From: Chitinophaga pinensis
GTDB lineage: Bacteria > Pseudomonadota > Gammaproteobacteria > Burkholderiales > SG8-41
Reading direction: 5' to 3'
Length of the DNA: 53,508 nt
Assembly (NCBI GenBank): GCA_943329075.2
Contig: CALQCM020000028.1
Location: forward strand, 1 to 53,508
The notes under the pieces were generated by a model. It had not been told where the DNA came from and ran no database searches. It worked only from the letters and a program-made list of their open reading frames with translations. A program made the translations under genes and the position numbers. Numbering within the stretch: the first letter of the stretch is position 1; each line of letters opens with the position of its first letter. This document shows positions 35,700-44,623 of this stretch, in pieces.

Positions 35700-36492
35700 A
35701 ATAGTTGCTGTCGTCGTAATAGGTTTCGCGCGCGTTCTCGGCACACCAGCCCGGCACCCCCAGAATCGGCACTGCGTTAAGTTCTCGCGTCGCCGTAAAA
35801 CGCCCGTCCGCGTTCAACGCGCCGGCCAGCCAGTCATCGATGGCGGCGAGTTGTTCCGCCAGCGGCCGGCGGAAAAAATCGGCATCGCAGTCGAAAATCA
35901 CACCGCGCCCGGTGACGCCGGCATACGGCTGCAGCGCTTTTTCGTAGAGCGCGTGGCCGAAGATAAAAAACTCCATGCCGCCGGCCAGGCGGTCACGCTG
36001 CTGCCAGAACAGCGCCTTCCATTCATGTCCGCGCAACAACGCTGCAAGTTCCGGCTCAGCACACGCCACCACGATGCCGCCCTCGTCGAACAGGGTCAAG
36101 GCGTCCTGCTGTGACCCGCGGTTGGGCCGGCCCGCCGCCTGCTGCGCGAGCAAGGCGTCGTAGTGCCGCCGGTTCAGCGCCGCCTTGGCGCGCGGAAACG
36201 CCAGCCACACCAGTGCATTGAACAGATCGTGCCAGTTGTTGGCGCGCATCTGCACTTCGCCGCGCAGAAAAATCCGCGGTTCGTACTTTTCTCCGAAGCT
36301 TGCCTGGCGTTCGGCCTGCGGCACAAAGCGGATGTCGCGCCCGCCGGCATTGCGCAATGCGCCCGCGGCGGCCAGCGCGTTGAGCACAGTGCAATCCGGC
36401 CACGCCGCCGCGGACAAATGCCGCACAGGCTCGCGCAGTGGCGCGAAAAACGGCGCCTGCGCGGCGAATGCGGGGTCCCACGATACGGTCAT
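35665..36492 (-). CDS. DUF3025 family protein
   Basis: A 275-residue protein with the DUF3025 hallmark RIFLRGEVQMRANNWHDLFN followed by ALVWLAFPRAKAALNRRHYD. It has no signal peptide or membrane helix. The family is common in beta- and gammaproteobacteria and has no established function. ATG at 36492 begins MTVSWDPAFAAQAPFF. It converges on, and overlaps by 35 bases, the diguanylate cyclase gene. Confidence 0.85.
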   Translation of the reverse strand: MTVSWDPAFAAQAPFFAPLREPVRHLSAAAWPDCTVLNALAAAGALRNAGGRDIRFVPQAERQASFGEKYEPRIFLRGEVQMRANNWHDLFNALVWLAFPRAKAALNRRHYDALLAQQAAGRPNRGSQQDALTLFDEGGIVVACAEPELAALLRGHEWKALFWQQRDRLAGGMEFFIFGHALYEKALQPYAGVTGRGVIFDCDADFFRRPLAEQLAAIDDWLAGALNADGRFTATRELNAVPILGVPGWCAENARETYYDDSNYFRPLLARRPHL

Positions 36493-36624
36493 CAGGCGGC
36501 CTGCGAAAGAAAATTCTGTGTCGCGATGATACTATTACGGCTGCCATCCATTGGTTGCGCCAGCGCAAGGCTTACCGCAACCGGCGTCTGCCTTTTTTCA
36601 ACCGTATAACCCGACTTCAGAAGC

Positions 36625-37725
36625 ATGGAAAAAATTGATTGCGCCGTCATTGGTGCCGGCGTTGTAGGCCTGGCCATCGCCCGCGAACTCGCGCTGGCCG
36701 GCCGCGAAGTCATCATCCTCGAAGCGGAAAACGCGTTTGGCACGCATACCAGCGCGCGCAATTCCGAAGTCATGCATGCCGGCATCTATTATCCGACCGG
36801 CTCGCTGAAAGCACGCTTCTGCGTTGCCGGCCGCAAGCTGCTCTACCAGTATTGCGCTGAACGCGGCGTCAACCACAAACGCATCGGCAAGGTGATCGTC
36901 GCCTGCGACGAGCAGCAGCTCAACGGCCTGCACAAATACAAGAAGCAGGCCGAACTCAACGGCGTTGACGACCTGCGCCTGTTGAGCCGCGAAGAAGTCA
37001 ACCAGCTCGAACCCGAAGTCATCGCGGTGGCCGGCTTTCTCTCGCCCTCGACCGGCATCATCGACAGTCACGGCCTGATGCTGGCCTATCTCGGCGACGC
37101 CGAAAACGCCGGCGCCACGCTGGTGCTGAACAGCCCGGTGACCGGCGGCCGCATCAGCGATGACGGCATCGTGCTCGAGGTCGGCGGCGCCGAACCAATG
37201 CAACTGGCCTGTCGCACCGTGGTCAATGCCGCCGGCAACAGCGCGCCGGCGGTGGCACGTTCGATCACCGGGATTCCGGCCGACACCATTCCGCAAAGCT
37301 ATTACGCCATCGGCCACTACTACACGCTGACCGGCAAGGCGCCGTTCAACCGCCTCGTCTATCCGGTAGCGCGCCAGGACTGGCTCGGCGTGCACGTCAC
37401 CATCGATCTCGGCGGCCGCTGCAAATTCGGCCCCGATTTCTCATGGCGCGATTCGCTCGACTACAAATTCGACGAAGCACGCGAACCGCTGTTCTACGAA
37501 GCCATCCGTCGCTACTTTCCCGGACTCAAGGACGGCACGCTGCAGCCCGGCTACACCGGCATGCGTCCGCGCATCACCGGCAAAGGCCAGGAAGCCGTCG
37601 ACTTCGTCATCCACGGGCCGCACGATCACGGCGTGCCGAATCTCGTCAACCTGTTCGGGATTGAATCGCCGGGACTGACGTCATCGCTGGCGATTGCGCA
37701 GCACGTCGGCACGCTGCTTGGCTGA
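36625..37725 (+). CDS. FAD-dependent oxidoreductase, L-2-hydroxyglutarate oxidase-like
   Basis: A 366-residue DAO-type flavoenzyme. The FAD Rossmann loop GAGVVGLAIAREL is at residues 10-22, followed by VIILEAENAFGTHTSARNSE and HAGIYYPTGSLKARFC, which are typical of the LhgO/L2HGDH group. The C-terminal part has GYTGMRPRITGKGQE. It oxidises an L-2-hydroxyacid with electrons passing to a quinone or to oxygen. Whether the substrate is L-2-hydroxyglutarate itself is not certain. Divergent from the DUF3025 gene. Confidence 0.88.
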   Translation: MEKIDCAVIGAGVVGLAIARELALAGREVIILEAENAFGTHTSARNSEVMHAGIYYPTGSLKARFCVAGRKLLYQYCAERGVNHKRIGKVIVACDEQQLNGLHKYKKQAELNGVDDLRLLSREEVNQLEPEVIAVAGFLSPSTGIIDSHGLMLAYLGDAENAGATLVLNSPVTGGRISDDGIVLEVGGAEPMQLACRTVVNAAGNSAPAVARSITGIPADTIPQSYYAIGHYYTLTGKAPFNRLVYPVARQDWLGVHVTIDLGGRCKFGPDFSWRDSLDYKFDEAREPLFYEAIRRYFPGLKDGTLQPGYTGMRPRITGKGQEAVDFVIHGPHDHGVPNLVNLFGIESPGLTSSLAIAQHVGTLLG

Positions 37726-37741
37726 ATTCGAACGGAACAAC

Positions 37742-37758
37742 GCAGATCAATGATCTGC
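37742..37758. promoter_or_regulatory. Operator-like palindrome
   Basis: GCAGATCA, A, TGATCTGC is a perfect 17-base palindrome 16 bases after the oxidoreductase stop and 165 bases before the metallo-beta-lactamase-fold gene. It could be a regulator site or part of a terminator. No other signal was recognised in the 198-base gap. Confidence 0.3.
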
Positions 37759-37923
37759 TAACGCCCTGTACCGGATCTTCATCTAAGGATGCACTGAACA
37801 GGGGATTTAATCGGCGCTTCCCTAAGGGTTCATCTGCAGCTTCCCAATTCTGCGTCTCGAAGCTATGCTTCTTCCGAAGCGGCCAACCTAATCGTGCCGC
37901 AGCCAATTCATCAGGGGGCACAC

Positions 37924-38985
37924 ATGGTATTGCGCATGGCACATCGTTTTATTTCGTTGGCCGGATTCATTTTTGCACTCGTCAGCGTTGCAGGCGGCGC
38001 CCTTGCGCAGCAGGTGGCACCGATGCCCAAACCAAAGCCGACCGCGATCGAAACCGTGCAGCAGGCGGCCAAGGAAGCGGCCGAATTCGAGTTTCTGGGC
38101 GCACTCGCGCGCACCTGCTTTCTGCCGCCCAGCCGCAGCGAAGACTTCCGCGACATTCCGGCGCCCTATGTGTCGGACTCGTCCAAGGCGCCGCCGCGCG
38201 CCTCGTGGTATGCGGAGCCCGCGAAGGTCTTCGACAACCTCTACTTCGTCGGCGGCAAGATCCACTCCGCGTGGGCGCTGACGACCCGCGACGGCATCAT
38301 TTTGTTCGATACGATCTATCCGTACAACTCGGAAGAACTCATCATCGGCGGCATGAAGAAGGTCGGGCTCGATCCGAAGGACATCAAGTACCTCATTGTT
38401 TCGCATGCGCACCAGGACCATATCGGCGGCGCCGAGATGATGCAGAAACGCTACGGCCCGCGCGTCGTCATGTCCGGCCCCGACTGGGATCTGGTCGAAA
38501 AGGTACCGAAGCGCTTCACAAGCATGGCGCCGAAACGCGACATCGTGGCGATCGACGGCATGAAGCTCACGCTGGGTGACTCGACCGTGAACATCTGGTT
38601 TACGCCCGGGCACACCGACGGCACGCTCTCTTTCACCTTCCAGGTGCTCGATCGTGGCCGCCCGGTAAACCTTGTCTACTCCGGCGGCACCGCACTCGTC
38701 TATGAGTACACCCAGCCGGAATGGGGCATCAAGAACATGCAGACCTACATCAATTCGCAGCGCCACGTCGCCACCAAGGCGAAGGAAAGCGGCGCGACGG
38801 TGCTGATCTCGAATCATTCCGAGTTCGACAATGCGTACAACAAAAACCGCATGCTCGCCGGGCGCGGCAACGGCCCGCACCCCTACGAGATCGGCGCTGA
38901 CTGGATTCAGCGATATTTCACGGTAACGGAAAACTGCGCGCGCGCCACCCAGCTGAAGCTCGAACAGCAACCTGCGGCACGCTAG
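37924..38985 (+). CDS. Periplasmic metallo-beta-lactamase-fold hydrolase, B3-like
   Basis: A 353-residue protein with signal peptide HRFISLAGFIFALVSVAGGA after the start and cleavage near ALAQ. Metal ligands are visible as His161, His163, Asp165 and His166 in HAHQDHIGG, His230 in GHTDG and His298 in SNHSEFDN, the pattern of subclass B3 enzymes and relatives. ATG 37924 follows AGGGGGC; GTG 37894 is less likely. Whether it cleaves beta-lactams or a lactone or thioester in the periplasm is open. It stands between the LhgO-like gene and a repeat element. Confidence 0.88.
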   Translation: MVLRMAHRFISLAGFIFALVSVAGGALAQQVAPMPKPKPTAIETVQQAAKEAAEFEFLGALARTCFLPPSRSEDFRDIPAPYVSDSSKAPPRASWYAEPAKVFDNLYFVGGKIHSAWALTTRDGIILFDTIYPYNSEELIIGGMKKVGLDPKDIKYLIVSHAHQDHIGGAEMMQKRYGPRVVMSGPDWDLVEKVPKRFTSMAPKRDIVAIDGMKLTLGDSTVNIWFTPGHTDGTLSFTFQVLDRGRPVNLVYSGGTALVYEYTQPEWGIKNMQTYINSQRHVATKAKESGATVLISNHSEFDNAYNKNRMLAGRGNGPHPYEIGADWIQRYFTVTENCARATQLKLEQQPAAR

Positions 38986-39130
38986 AGCGCGTCCCCGCAA
39001 ACAGGCTCGGGCCAGACTGATTCCGTAAAAATTGTTTTTGTGAGGAGAGTGCCCGCTCTCAGTGAGCGAACCGTCGGAATAAAACATTCGGTTGCTGTGA
39101 GGGTGCGAACATTAGTCTGATGCTGCCCCG

Positions 39131-39262
39131 AATGGCACTTACTTAAAGCGCCGTCATCCCCGCGTAGGCGGGGATCCAGTGTTTTCTCGCTGTAAGTCGC
39201 TGGATTCCCGCCTACGCGGGAATGACGAAACGTGAGGAATAAGCGCTAAAGTAAGCGCCATT
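39131..39262. repeat. MITE-like element with dRS3-like core, copy 3
   Basis: Outer ends AATGGCACTTACTTAAAGCG (39131-39150) and CGCTAAAGTAAGCGCCATT (39244-39262) are imperfect inverted repeats. Inside are two facing palindromes, at 39152-39179 and 39200-39227, each with an ATCCCC or ATTCCC core. The short sequence GATGCTG occurs on both flanks (39119-39125 and 39264-39270). The rest of 38986-39326 shows no gene. Confidence 0.65.
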
Positions 39263-39326
39263 CGATGCTGACCCCTTCGATTTTTTACTTTGATTTCTCA
39301 GGCCCGCAAGTCCGTGCCTTTCACCA

Positions 39327-40316
39327 ATGACCGACGCTTTCGCCAACCGCCTGCGCAAGAACCTCGCCCACTGGAAGAAGTGGGCGCGGCGGCGCGGCAT
39401 CACGTGCTTTCGCATCTACGACCGCGACATTCCGCAGTTTCCCTTTGCCATCGACTGGTATGAGACCGTTTCTCCGCGCGCGGAGACGCACCTGCACGTG
39501 CAGGAGATCGACACCGGCTGGAAAATGACCGACGCGGATTACACCGCGTGGCTGAACACCGTCTGTGAAGCGATCTGCGGGGTCTGCGCGCTCCCCGCGG
39601 CGCAGTTGCACCTCAAGCGCCGTGAGCGGCAACGCGGCACCTTGCAATACGAAAAGCTCGATCACGCAGCAGCAGAGTCATTTGTGATACTGGAAGCGGG
39701 GCACCGCTTCGAGGCCAACTTCGACACTTATCTGGATACCGGCCTCTTCCTGGATCACCGGCCCATGCGCGCCCTGGTGGCTGAAACCATCGCGGAACGT
39801 GCCAAGCGGGAGGCTGGAACCCGTTTCCTCAACCTCTTTGCGTATACCGGCAGTTTCACCGTGCATGCGGCGCTGGCGGGCGCGAGCCACTCGACCACCG
39901 TTGATCTGTCCAACACCTACCAGGCATGGACGGCGCGCAACCTCGCGCTCAACGGCATCGATACCCGCCGCCACACGCTGGCGCGTGCCGACGTCCTGGC
40001 CTGGCTGGTGCAGGCCGTGGCCAGCCGCGAACGTTACGACGTGATCGTGCTCGACCCGCCGTCATTCTCAAATTCAAAGAAGATGGTTGAGGTTCTCGAT
40101 GTGCAGCGTGACCATGTGGGACTGGTCAGCCAGTGCGGCGAATTGCTGGCCGGCGGGGGCGAACTTTTTTTCTCGACCAACCTGCGCTCCTTCGAACTCG
40201 ACCCGCCGCTGGCGCAAAAATGGTCACTGCGCGAAATCACCCACCAGAGCGTGCCCGAGGACTTCCGGCGTCCTAGCCGGCGCGGACCGCATCGCGCTTG
40301 GCATACCACAATTTGA
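39327..40316 (+). CDS. Class I SAM-dependent rRNA methyltransferase, RlmK-like
   Basis: A 329-residue methyltransferase. The SAM-binding segment is NLFAYTGSFTVHAALAGA, followed by VDLSNTYQAWTARNLALNG, and the catalytic motif is LDPPSFSNSKKM with a following DVQRDH. This order matches the C-terminal half of E. coli RlmL/RlmK, which makes m7G2069 in 23S rRNA, better than RlmI. The RlmL half (THUMP and m2G2445 methylase) is absent, so this is a stand-alone RlmK-type protein. ATG 39327 begins MTDAFANRLRKNLAHWKKWA, also typical of the RlmK linker. It is the last high-GC gene before the composition change. Confidence 0.85.
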   Translation: MTDAFANRLRKNLAHWKKWARRRGITCFRIYDRDIPQFPFAIDWYETVSPRAETHLHVQEIDTGWKMTDADYTAWLNTVCEAICGVCALPAAQLHLKRRERQRGTLQYEKLDHAAAESFVILEAGHRFEANFDTYLDTGLFLDHRPMRALVAETIAERAKREAGTRFLNLFAYTGSFTVHAALAGASHSTTVDLSNTYQAWTARNLALNGIDTRRHTLARADVLAWLVQAVASRERYDVIVLDPPSFSNSKKMVEVLDVQRDHVGLVSQCGELLAGGGELFFSTNLRSFELDPPLAQKWSLREITHQSVPEDFRRPSRRGPHRAWHTTI

Positions 40317-40487
40317 GGGTGGCGCTACGCGGGGCGATGCTGCCCTTTGGGTTCTGCCCCGACCGCTTACGACCCAAACCTGCCGCTGGGGTATTCCGCA
40401 ATAGCGGCCATTTGCAGCCCGGCTGGACTGACTTGCCTCCAGTGCAGATAAGACGCAGTTATTGACAATTGACGCCGTAAATCGCTC

Positions 40488-40520
40488 AAACTAACGATAA
40501 TGCGTAATTATCGCTAGTTT
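40488..40520. promoter_or_regulatory. Palindrome at the edge of the low-GC region
   Basis: AAACTAACGATAAT (40488-40501), loop GCGTA, ATTATCGCTAGTTT (40507-40520): 13 of 14 bases pair. It is AT-rich, 40 bases beyond the end of the aldolase gene. It could be a terminator for the leftward operon, or an operator in front of a rightward start codon at 40543 (see findings). Confidence 0.45.
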
Positions 40521-40560
40521 GTTTTATAAGCTATCGCAAGCCATGAGCGAACTTCACACA

Positions 40561-41331
40561 CTACATACGCCTCTCGCCCACGAGATTCCAGAAGTGATTG
40601 GCGGCAAATTTCACAAGCGGCGTCATTGTGGTGTGAAAGTACTGCATCCCCGCGCCCACAAACTCCTTGATCTGCTTTTCGTCGCAGCTTAACCCTCCGA
40701 CTTTTCCAGCGCCGATTATGTATTGCATTGCCTGCGCCACCGCCTTCTGGACCAAGGGCGCATTCTTATCGCCCGGATAACCCATCTCTGCGGCTAAGTC
40801 GCCAGCTCCTATGAAAAATACATCGATGCCTTCTACTTTTAGTATTTCCGGAAGATTGCGGATCGCCTCCTGCTCCTCGATCATTACACATAGTAGAATC
40901 TCCTCATTCGAGAACTTTACGAAGTCGGGTATTGACTCTCGGAAACCGTAACTCGCAGCCCTAGTGGCACCCATAAGACCTCGCTTGCCGAATGGTGGAT
41001 ATCTCACGGCATTCACCACAGCTCGCGCGCTTTCCACTGTACTCACATGAGGCACTTGGACTCCTTGCGCGCCACGGTCCAAAAATCGCAGTATGGTGTC
41101 GGGCTGACTGTTCGGGGGACGCACAATGGAAGTGGTATCCGTCAGTTCGCAGGCCCGGACCATTTGGAGACAATCGTTCTCATTAATGGAACCGTGTTCT
41201 GCATCTATAAGTATCCAGTCAAATCCAGCGTAACCAAGCATTTCTACAAGGTCGGCATCGGGAAACTGAACCATTGCGCCGTAAACTGGTTTACCGGCGG
41301 CAAGCTTCGCTTTAAGGCCATTCTTCTTCAT
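40561..41331 (-). CDS. HpcH/HpaI-type class II aldolase
   Basis: A 256-residue metal-dependent pyruvate aldolase of the HpaI/GarL type. AEHGSINENDCL holds the catalytic His, SIVRPPN the Arg, LCVMIEEQEAIRNL a metal-binding Glu, and YPPFGKRGLMG the family loop. It would cleave a 2-oxo-3-deoxy-4-hydroxy acid into pyruvate and an aldehyde, or a related 4-hydroxy-2-oxoacid. It ends the leftward gene series, 36 bases after the Bug receptor. It takes the position that a CitE-like lyase (47445) holds in the paralogous module to the right. Confidence 0.88.
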   Translation of the reverse strand: MKKNGLKAKLAAGKPVYGAMVQFPDADLVEMLGYAGFDWILIDAEHGSINENDCLQMVRACELTDTTSIVRPPNSQPDTILRFLDRGAQGVQVPHVSTVESARAVVNAVRYPPFGKRGLMGATRAASYGFRESIPDFVKFSNEEILLCVMIEEQEAIRNLPEILKVEGIDVFFIGAGDLAAEMGYPGDKNAPLVQKAVAQAMQYIIGAGKVGGLSCDEKQIKEFVGAGMQYFHTTMTPLVKFAANHFWNLVGERRM

Positions 41332-41367
41332 CGTTTACCTTTCACAATTCCCATCAATCCGCCGCGG

Positions 41368-42339
41368 TCATTCCCTCTTAATCCCAGCGGCCTTTACCGT
41401 GTTACCGATCAATACGTATCCCCTGGACACAATCTCTGCAAAAGCCGCCGGAGAGCCTGCCTCCACTTCAAAACCGAGCGTTTTCATTTTTTGGCGCGTT
41501 TCGTTTTGCGAAGCCCACCGGGATACCTCGGCATTGAGTTTGTTAATGATCTCTTGTGGTGTCTGAGTCGGCGCCATCAACCCGACCCAATTAGGCATTT
41601 CGTAGCCGAGGAGTGCGGCCTCAGAAATAGTTGGAAGTTCGGGCAGAAGCGCAGATCGCTTCAGCGTGGTGACTCCCAATAGACGAATCCGGTTTTGTGT
41701 GGCAAAAGGCAATGCCGTCGCGATCGCGTTAAACGAAAGTTGCACCTGCCCCCCAACAAGATCGATCATTGCATTTGACGCCCCCTTATATGGAACGTGG
41801 ATGATATCTATTCCAGCCATCGTCTTGAACAATTCGCCAGCCAGATGAAGCGAGGTACCTGTCCCCGAAGATGAAAATGAGAGCTGGTCAGGCCGACTGC
41901 GCGCCAATGCTATAAGTCCTTTGACATCTCTCACGGGGAGCGAAGGATGTACAGCGAGTACGAGCGGCACCCATGCCGCCAGTGACACGGGCGCGAAATC
42001 GCGTATCGCATCATACGGAACACTCTTGTAAAGATGGGGGGCGACATTGTGGGTGCTGTTATTCGCCATCAACAATGTGTAACCGTCTGCGGGCGCCTTC
42101 GCGACATACGCGCTGCCTATCGTGCCCCCTGCGCCGGCAGCGCGATTCTCGACAATGGTCGTTTGTCCCCAAGCTTCAGTGAATCTCTGGGCGACTGCTC
42201 TCGCGAGAATATCGACGGAGGCGCCGGCTGAAAACGGCACAATGATTCTTATCGGCTTAACAGGAAATTCCTGGCCATATGCCGGCAGTAAAAACCCAAC
42301 ACTGATGACAAAAATTAAAACAATTCGGCTCATGCGCAT
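41368..42339 (-). CDS. Bug-family periplasmic solute receptor (7)
   Basis: A 323-residue TctC-type receptor. Signal peptide MRMSRIVLIFVISVGFLLPA ends near YGQ; the mature start is EFPVKPIRIIVPFSAGAS. The loop VDILARAVAQRF, ENRAAGAGGT and DGYTLLMA are present. A start at the second Met (42333) is equally possible. Spacing of 43 and 36 bases to its neighbours supports an operon. It probably delivers the acid used by the enzymes around it. Confidence 0.92.
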   Translation of the reverse strand: MRMSRIVLIFVISVGFLLPAYGQEFPVKPIRIIVPFSAGASVDILARAVAQRFTEAWGQTTIVENRAAGAGGTIGSAYVAKAPADGYTLLMANNSTHNVAPHLYKSVPYDAIRDFAPVSLAAWVPLVLAVHPSLPVRDVKGLIALARSRPDQLSFSSSGTGTSLHLAGELFKTMAGIDIIHVPYKGASNAMIDLVGGQVQLSFNAIATALPFATQNRIRLLGVTTLKRSALLPELPTISEAALLGYEMPNWVGLMAPTQTPQEIINKLNAEVSRWASQNETRQKMKTLGFEVEAGSPAAFAEIVSRGYVLIGNTVKAAGIKRE

Positions 42340-42382
42340 GATTCCAATAAAATTCTGATACGTTCCGCTCTCGATTGAAGCG

Positions 42383-43612
42383 CTATAGATTGTCGACTGC
42401 GGGCTCCTTGACGCTACCGTCTATGGTTACGCCCATCACAACGAGCTGTTCGATCTCCGCATCCGAATACCCAGCCTCGCCCAATATTTCGACGCTTTGC
42501 TGACCGACCTTTGGCGCTGGCAGGAAGTCCCTGCGATCACCGCCCGAGAGTTTGTTCGGTGTACCGATGCTCCACACTTTGCCCTCCGTCGGGTGATCAG
42601 TTAACCGCAACAGTCCGACCTCCTTCAAATGCGGGTCATCAATTAGCTCTTCCAGTGTTTTGTAGGGCATGGCTGGCACATCGGCCTTGTCAAAAATCTC
42701 CATCCACTCCGTGGTTGTCTTTAGCTTCATACCTTCGGCCCGTATTGCGTAGTATTCGGCCGTATTGGCGAAGCGCGCTTCCAGCGAGCACAGGCGGGAG
42801 TCGCTCTTGAGTTCCGGTCTGCCAATTGCATCGAAGATGACAAATGCCTGTTGATTAGTGTTGGCCGTGATGCAAATCCAGCCATCTTTAGTCGCAATCG
42901 GCCGAGCTCCCGGATCTATCAATCGTGGATCGCCCGTCGGGCCCAAAGGCGGCTCAAACGTTCTCAGGTACATGTGCTCTTCCAGAACAGCCTTGGCGGT
43001 ATTTTCGAACATCGGCAGTTCTATGGATTGCCCCTGCCCCGTTCTCTCACGCTGGAACAAGCACATCGCAATCATTTGCACTGCGATCAAACCTACAGAA
43101 CGATCGGCGATTACCATCGGAACATAACGTGGGGTGCCAGTAGCGCGATGATTCAAAGCTGCGAATCCTGCAGAGCCCTGGATGATCGAATCGTAAGCAG
43201 CTTTGTTCCGATAACGACCGTTTTGCCCAAACCCGTACATGCCACAGCTGATGATCTTTGGGTTGATTTTTCGCATATCCTCATAGCGCAGCTTGAGGCG
43301 CGCTATCGCAGCGGGCCGCATGTTCCAGACAACTACGTCCGCTCCAGCAATAAGCTTCAGTAGTGCGGCGTGACCATTAGGGTGTTTCAAATCAAGTGCG
43401 ATGCTGCGTTTGTTGTGATTCAGATGCAGGAATTTTGCGGACATGCCCGCCGTCACACTGCGTCCGGCGAGCCCGCGCATAATGTCCCCGCTGAGCGCCT
43501 CCACTTTGATCACGTCGGCACCATAGTCCGCCATGATCTGAGTCGCCAGCGGCCCAACCACTACCGAAGTAAGATCAATAATTCGGACTCCATCCAACGG
43601 TCCACCAGCCAT
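42383..43612 (-). CDS. Class III CoA-transferase (CaiB/BaiF/Frc), module 2
   Basis: A 409-residue family III CoA-transferase, which moves CoA between acids through an aspartyl anhydride. The nucleophile is Asp170 in VIADRSVG, at the same position as Asp169 of formyl-CoA transferase. ADYGADVIKVEA and LNHNKRSIALDLK are family hallmarks. ATG 43612 follows GGGGGAAA. It is about 60 percent or more identical by eye to the copy at 49403. With the hydratase directly upstream (43 bases) it resembles the Ict/Ich pair of itaconate degradation. Confidence 0.92.
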   Translation of the reverse strand: MAGGPLDGVRIIDLTSVVVGPLATQIMADYGADVIKVEALSGDIMRGLAGRSVTAGMSAKFLHLNHNKRSIALDLKHPNGHAALLKLIAGADVVVWNMRPAAIARLKLRYEDMRKINPKIISCGMYGFGQNGRYRNKAAYDSIIQGSAGFAALNHRATGTPRYVPMVIADRSVGLIAVQMIAMCLFQRERTGQGQSIELPMFENTAKAVLEEHMYLRTFEPPLGPTGDPRLIDPGARPIATKDGWICITANTNQQAFVIFDAIGRPELKSDSRLCSLEARFANTAEYYAIRAEGMKLKTTTEWMEIFDKADVPAMPYKTLEELIDDPHLKEVGLLRLTDHPTEGKVWSIGTPNKLSGGDRRDFLPAPKVGQQSVEILGEAGYSDAEIEQLVVMGVTIDGSVKEPAVDNL

Positions 43613-43655
43613 ATCAATTTCCCCCGCAAAACGGACTTGCTACAGAATCATGAAC

Positions 43656-44510
43656 TCACAGCAATTCCGTTTTGACGGATAGCGCAAGCGCGTTTTGATC
43701 GTCCAGCACCCATAGTTTTGACGATTTGCCATCTGAAGCCGGTTCGCCGCACAACGAAATCTTTCGATCGACGAATAATGGCCGCACGTTGCGCCATTCG
43801 ATAGAATGATATCGGAGCGACTTGGAAGTATTTGCACGCGCGGTCTCGATAGCCAATAGAGTGTGCAAGCTCCCCGGTATAACAACGCCGGGATAACCTT
43901 CCGTACCGGTGACATATGGCTGATCGTAGTGTATGCGGTGACCGTTGAAGCACAACGCCGAGAATCGGAACAGCATCACGGGATCTGGCGTAACGATTCG
44001 ACTCCATACCGGGTTACCCGGAGCAGGCTGTGGCGGAGCCGGCGGCGCCGCAGGGTCCGGCTCCGGGCGATAGATGATGTCGTGCTCTTCTTTAATGGCC
44101 AGCCCGCGAAAACTGGAAATTTCAGTGGTTAGCGAAACCAGCACCAGTTTTCCAGCCCGGCCCTGCTTAATGCTGACATCCTTAATCGTAGATACACGCT
44201 GCACTTCATCGCCGATTCTCAGCATGTCGTAAAAACGTACGCGTCTTCCGGCAAACAGGCGACGCGGCAACGGTACCGGTGGCAGGAAATCGCCACGCTC
44301 TGGATGGCCGTCGGCACCAAGCTGGGAATGACGCACTACCCGCGGAAACAAGATCAGGTGCCAACCATATGGCAGCGGATCGCCGACTTTCGGTATAGGA
44401 TCGTCGCGATCAAGGGTTGCTGCCAACCGATGTATTGCGGGCACCGTTACATAGTCAACCGCCGATTCACTGCGACCTATCCACTGTTTCAGTTGTTCCA
44501 AGTCCTGCAT
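43656..44510 (-). CDS. Mesaconyl/itaconyl-CoA hydratase-like enzyme, module 2
   Basis: A 284-residue double-hotdog protein of the FAS1-like dehydratase type. The first half contains GDPLPYGWHLILFPRVVRHS and GDFLPPVPLPRRLFAGRRV; the second half contains FNGHRIHYDQPYVT, the HRIHYD motif of the hydratase active site. Relatives include mesaconyl-C4-CoA hydratase and itaconyl-CoA hydratase. Start ATG 44510 gives MQDLEQLKQWIGRSESAVDY, the same length as the paralogue at 50683. It should hydrate the CoA ester made by the CoA-transferase downstream. Confidence 0.9.
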   Translation of the reverse strand: MQDLEQLKQWIGRSESAVDYVTVPAIHRLAATLDRDDPIPKVGDPLPYGWHLILFPRVVRHSQLGADGHPERGDFLPPVPLPRRLFAGRRVRFYDMLRIGDEVQRVSTIKDVSIKQGRAGKLVLVSLTTEISSFRGLAIKEEHDIIYRPEPDPAAPPAPPQPAPGNPVWSRIVTPDPVMLFRFSALCFNGHRIHYDQPYVTGTEGYPGVVIPGSLHTLLAIETARANTSKSLRYHSIEWRNVRPLFVDRKISLCGEPASDGKSSKLWVLDDQNALALSVKTELL

Positions 44511-44623
44511 ACGTTCGGCCCTTATCGAATCTATCTATCTGCCAACACACCACGTTCATGCGCCGAACACCTATTCACCAGACGTGACCGCCCCTGTACA
44601 GGTTTCGGAATTCCGCTTGAATT

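Noticed and set aside
37924..38985. Calling the B3-like hydrolase an antibiotic resistance gene
   Set aside because: The zinc ligands fit, but most such periplasmic relatives are not proven beta-lactamases and the sequence alone cannot decide.
37888..39087. 399-codon leftward ORF
   Set aside because: It is antisense to the metallo-beta-lactamase-fold gene, whose metal ligands and signal peptide are complete.
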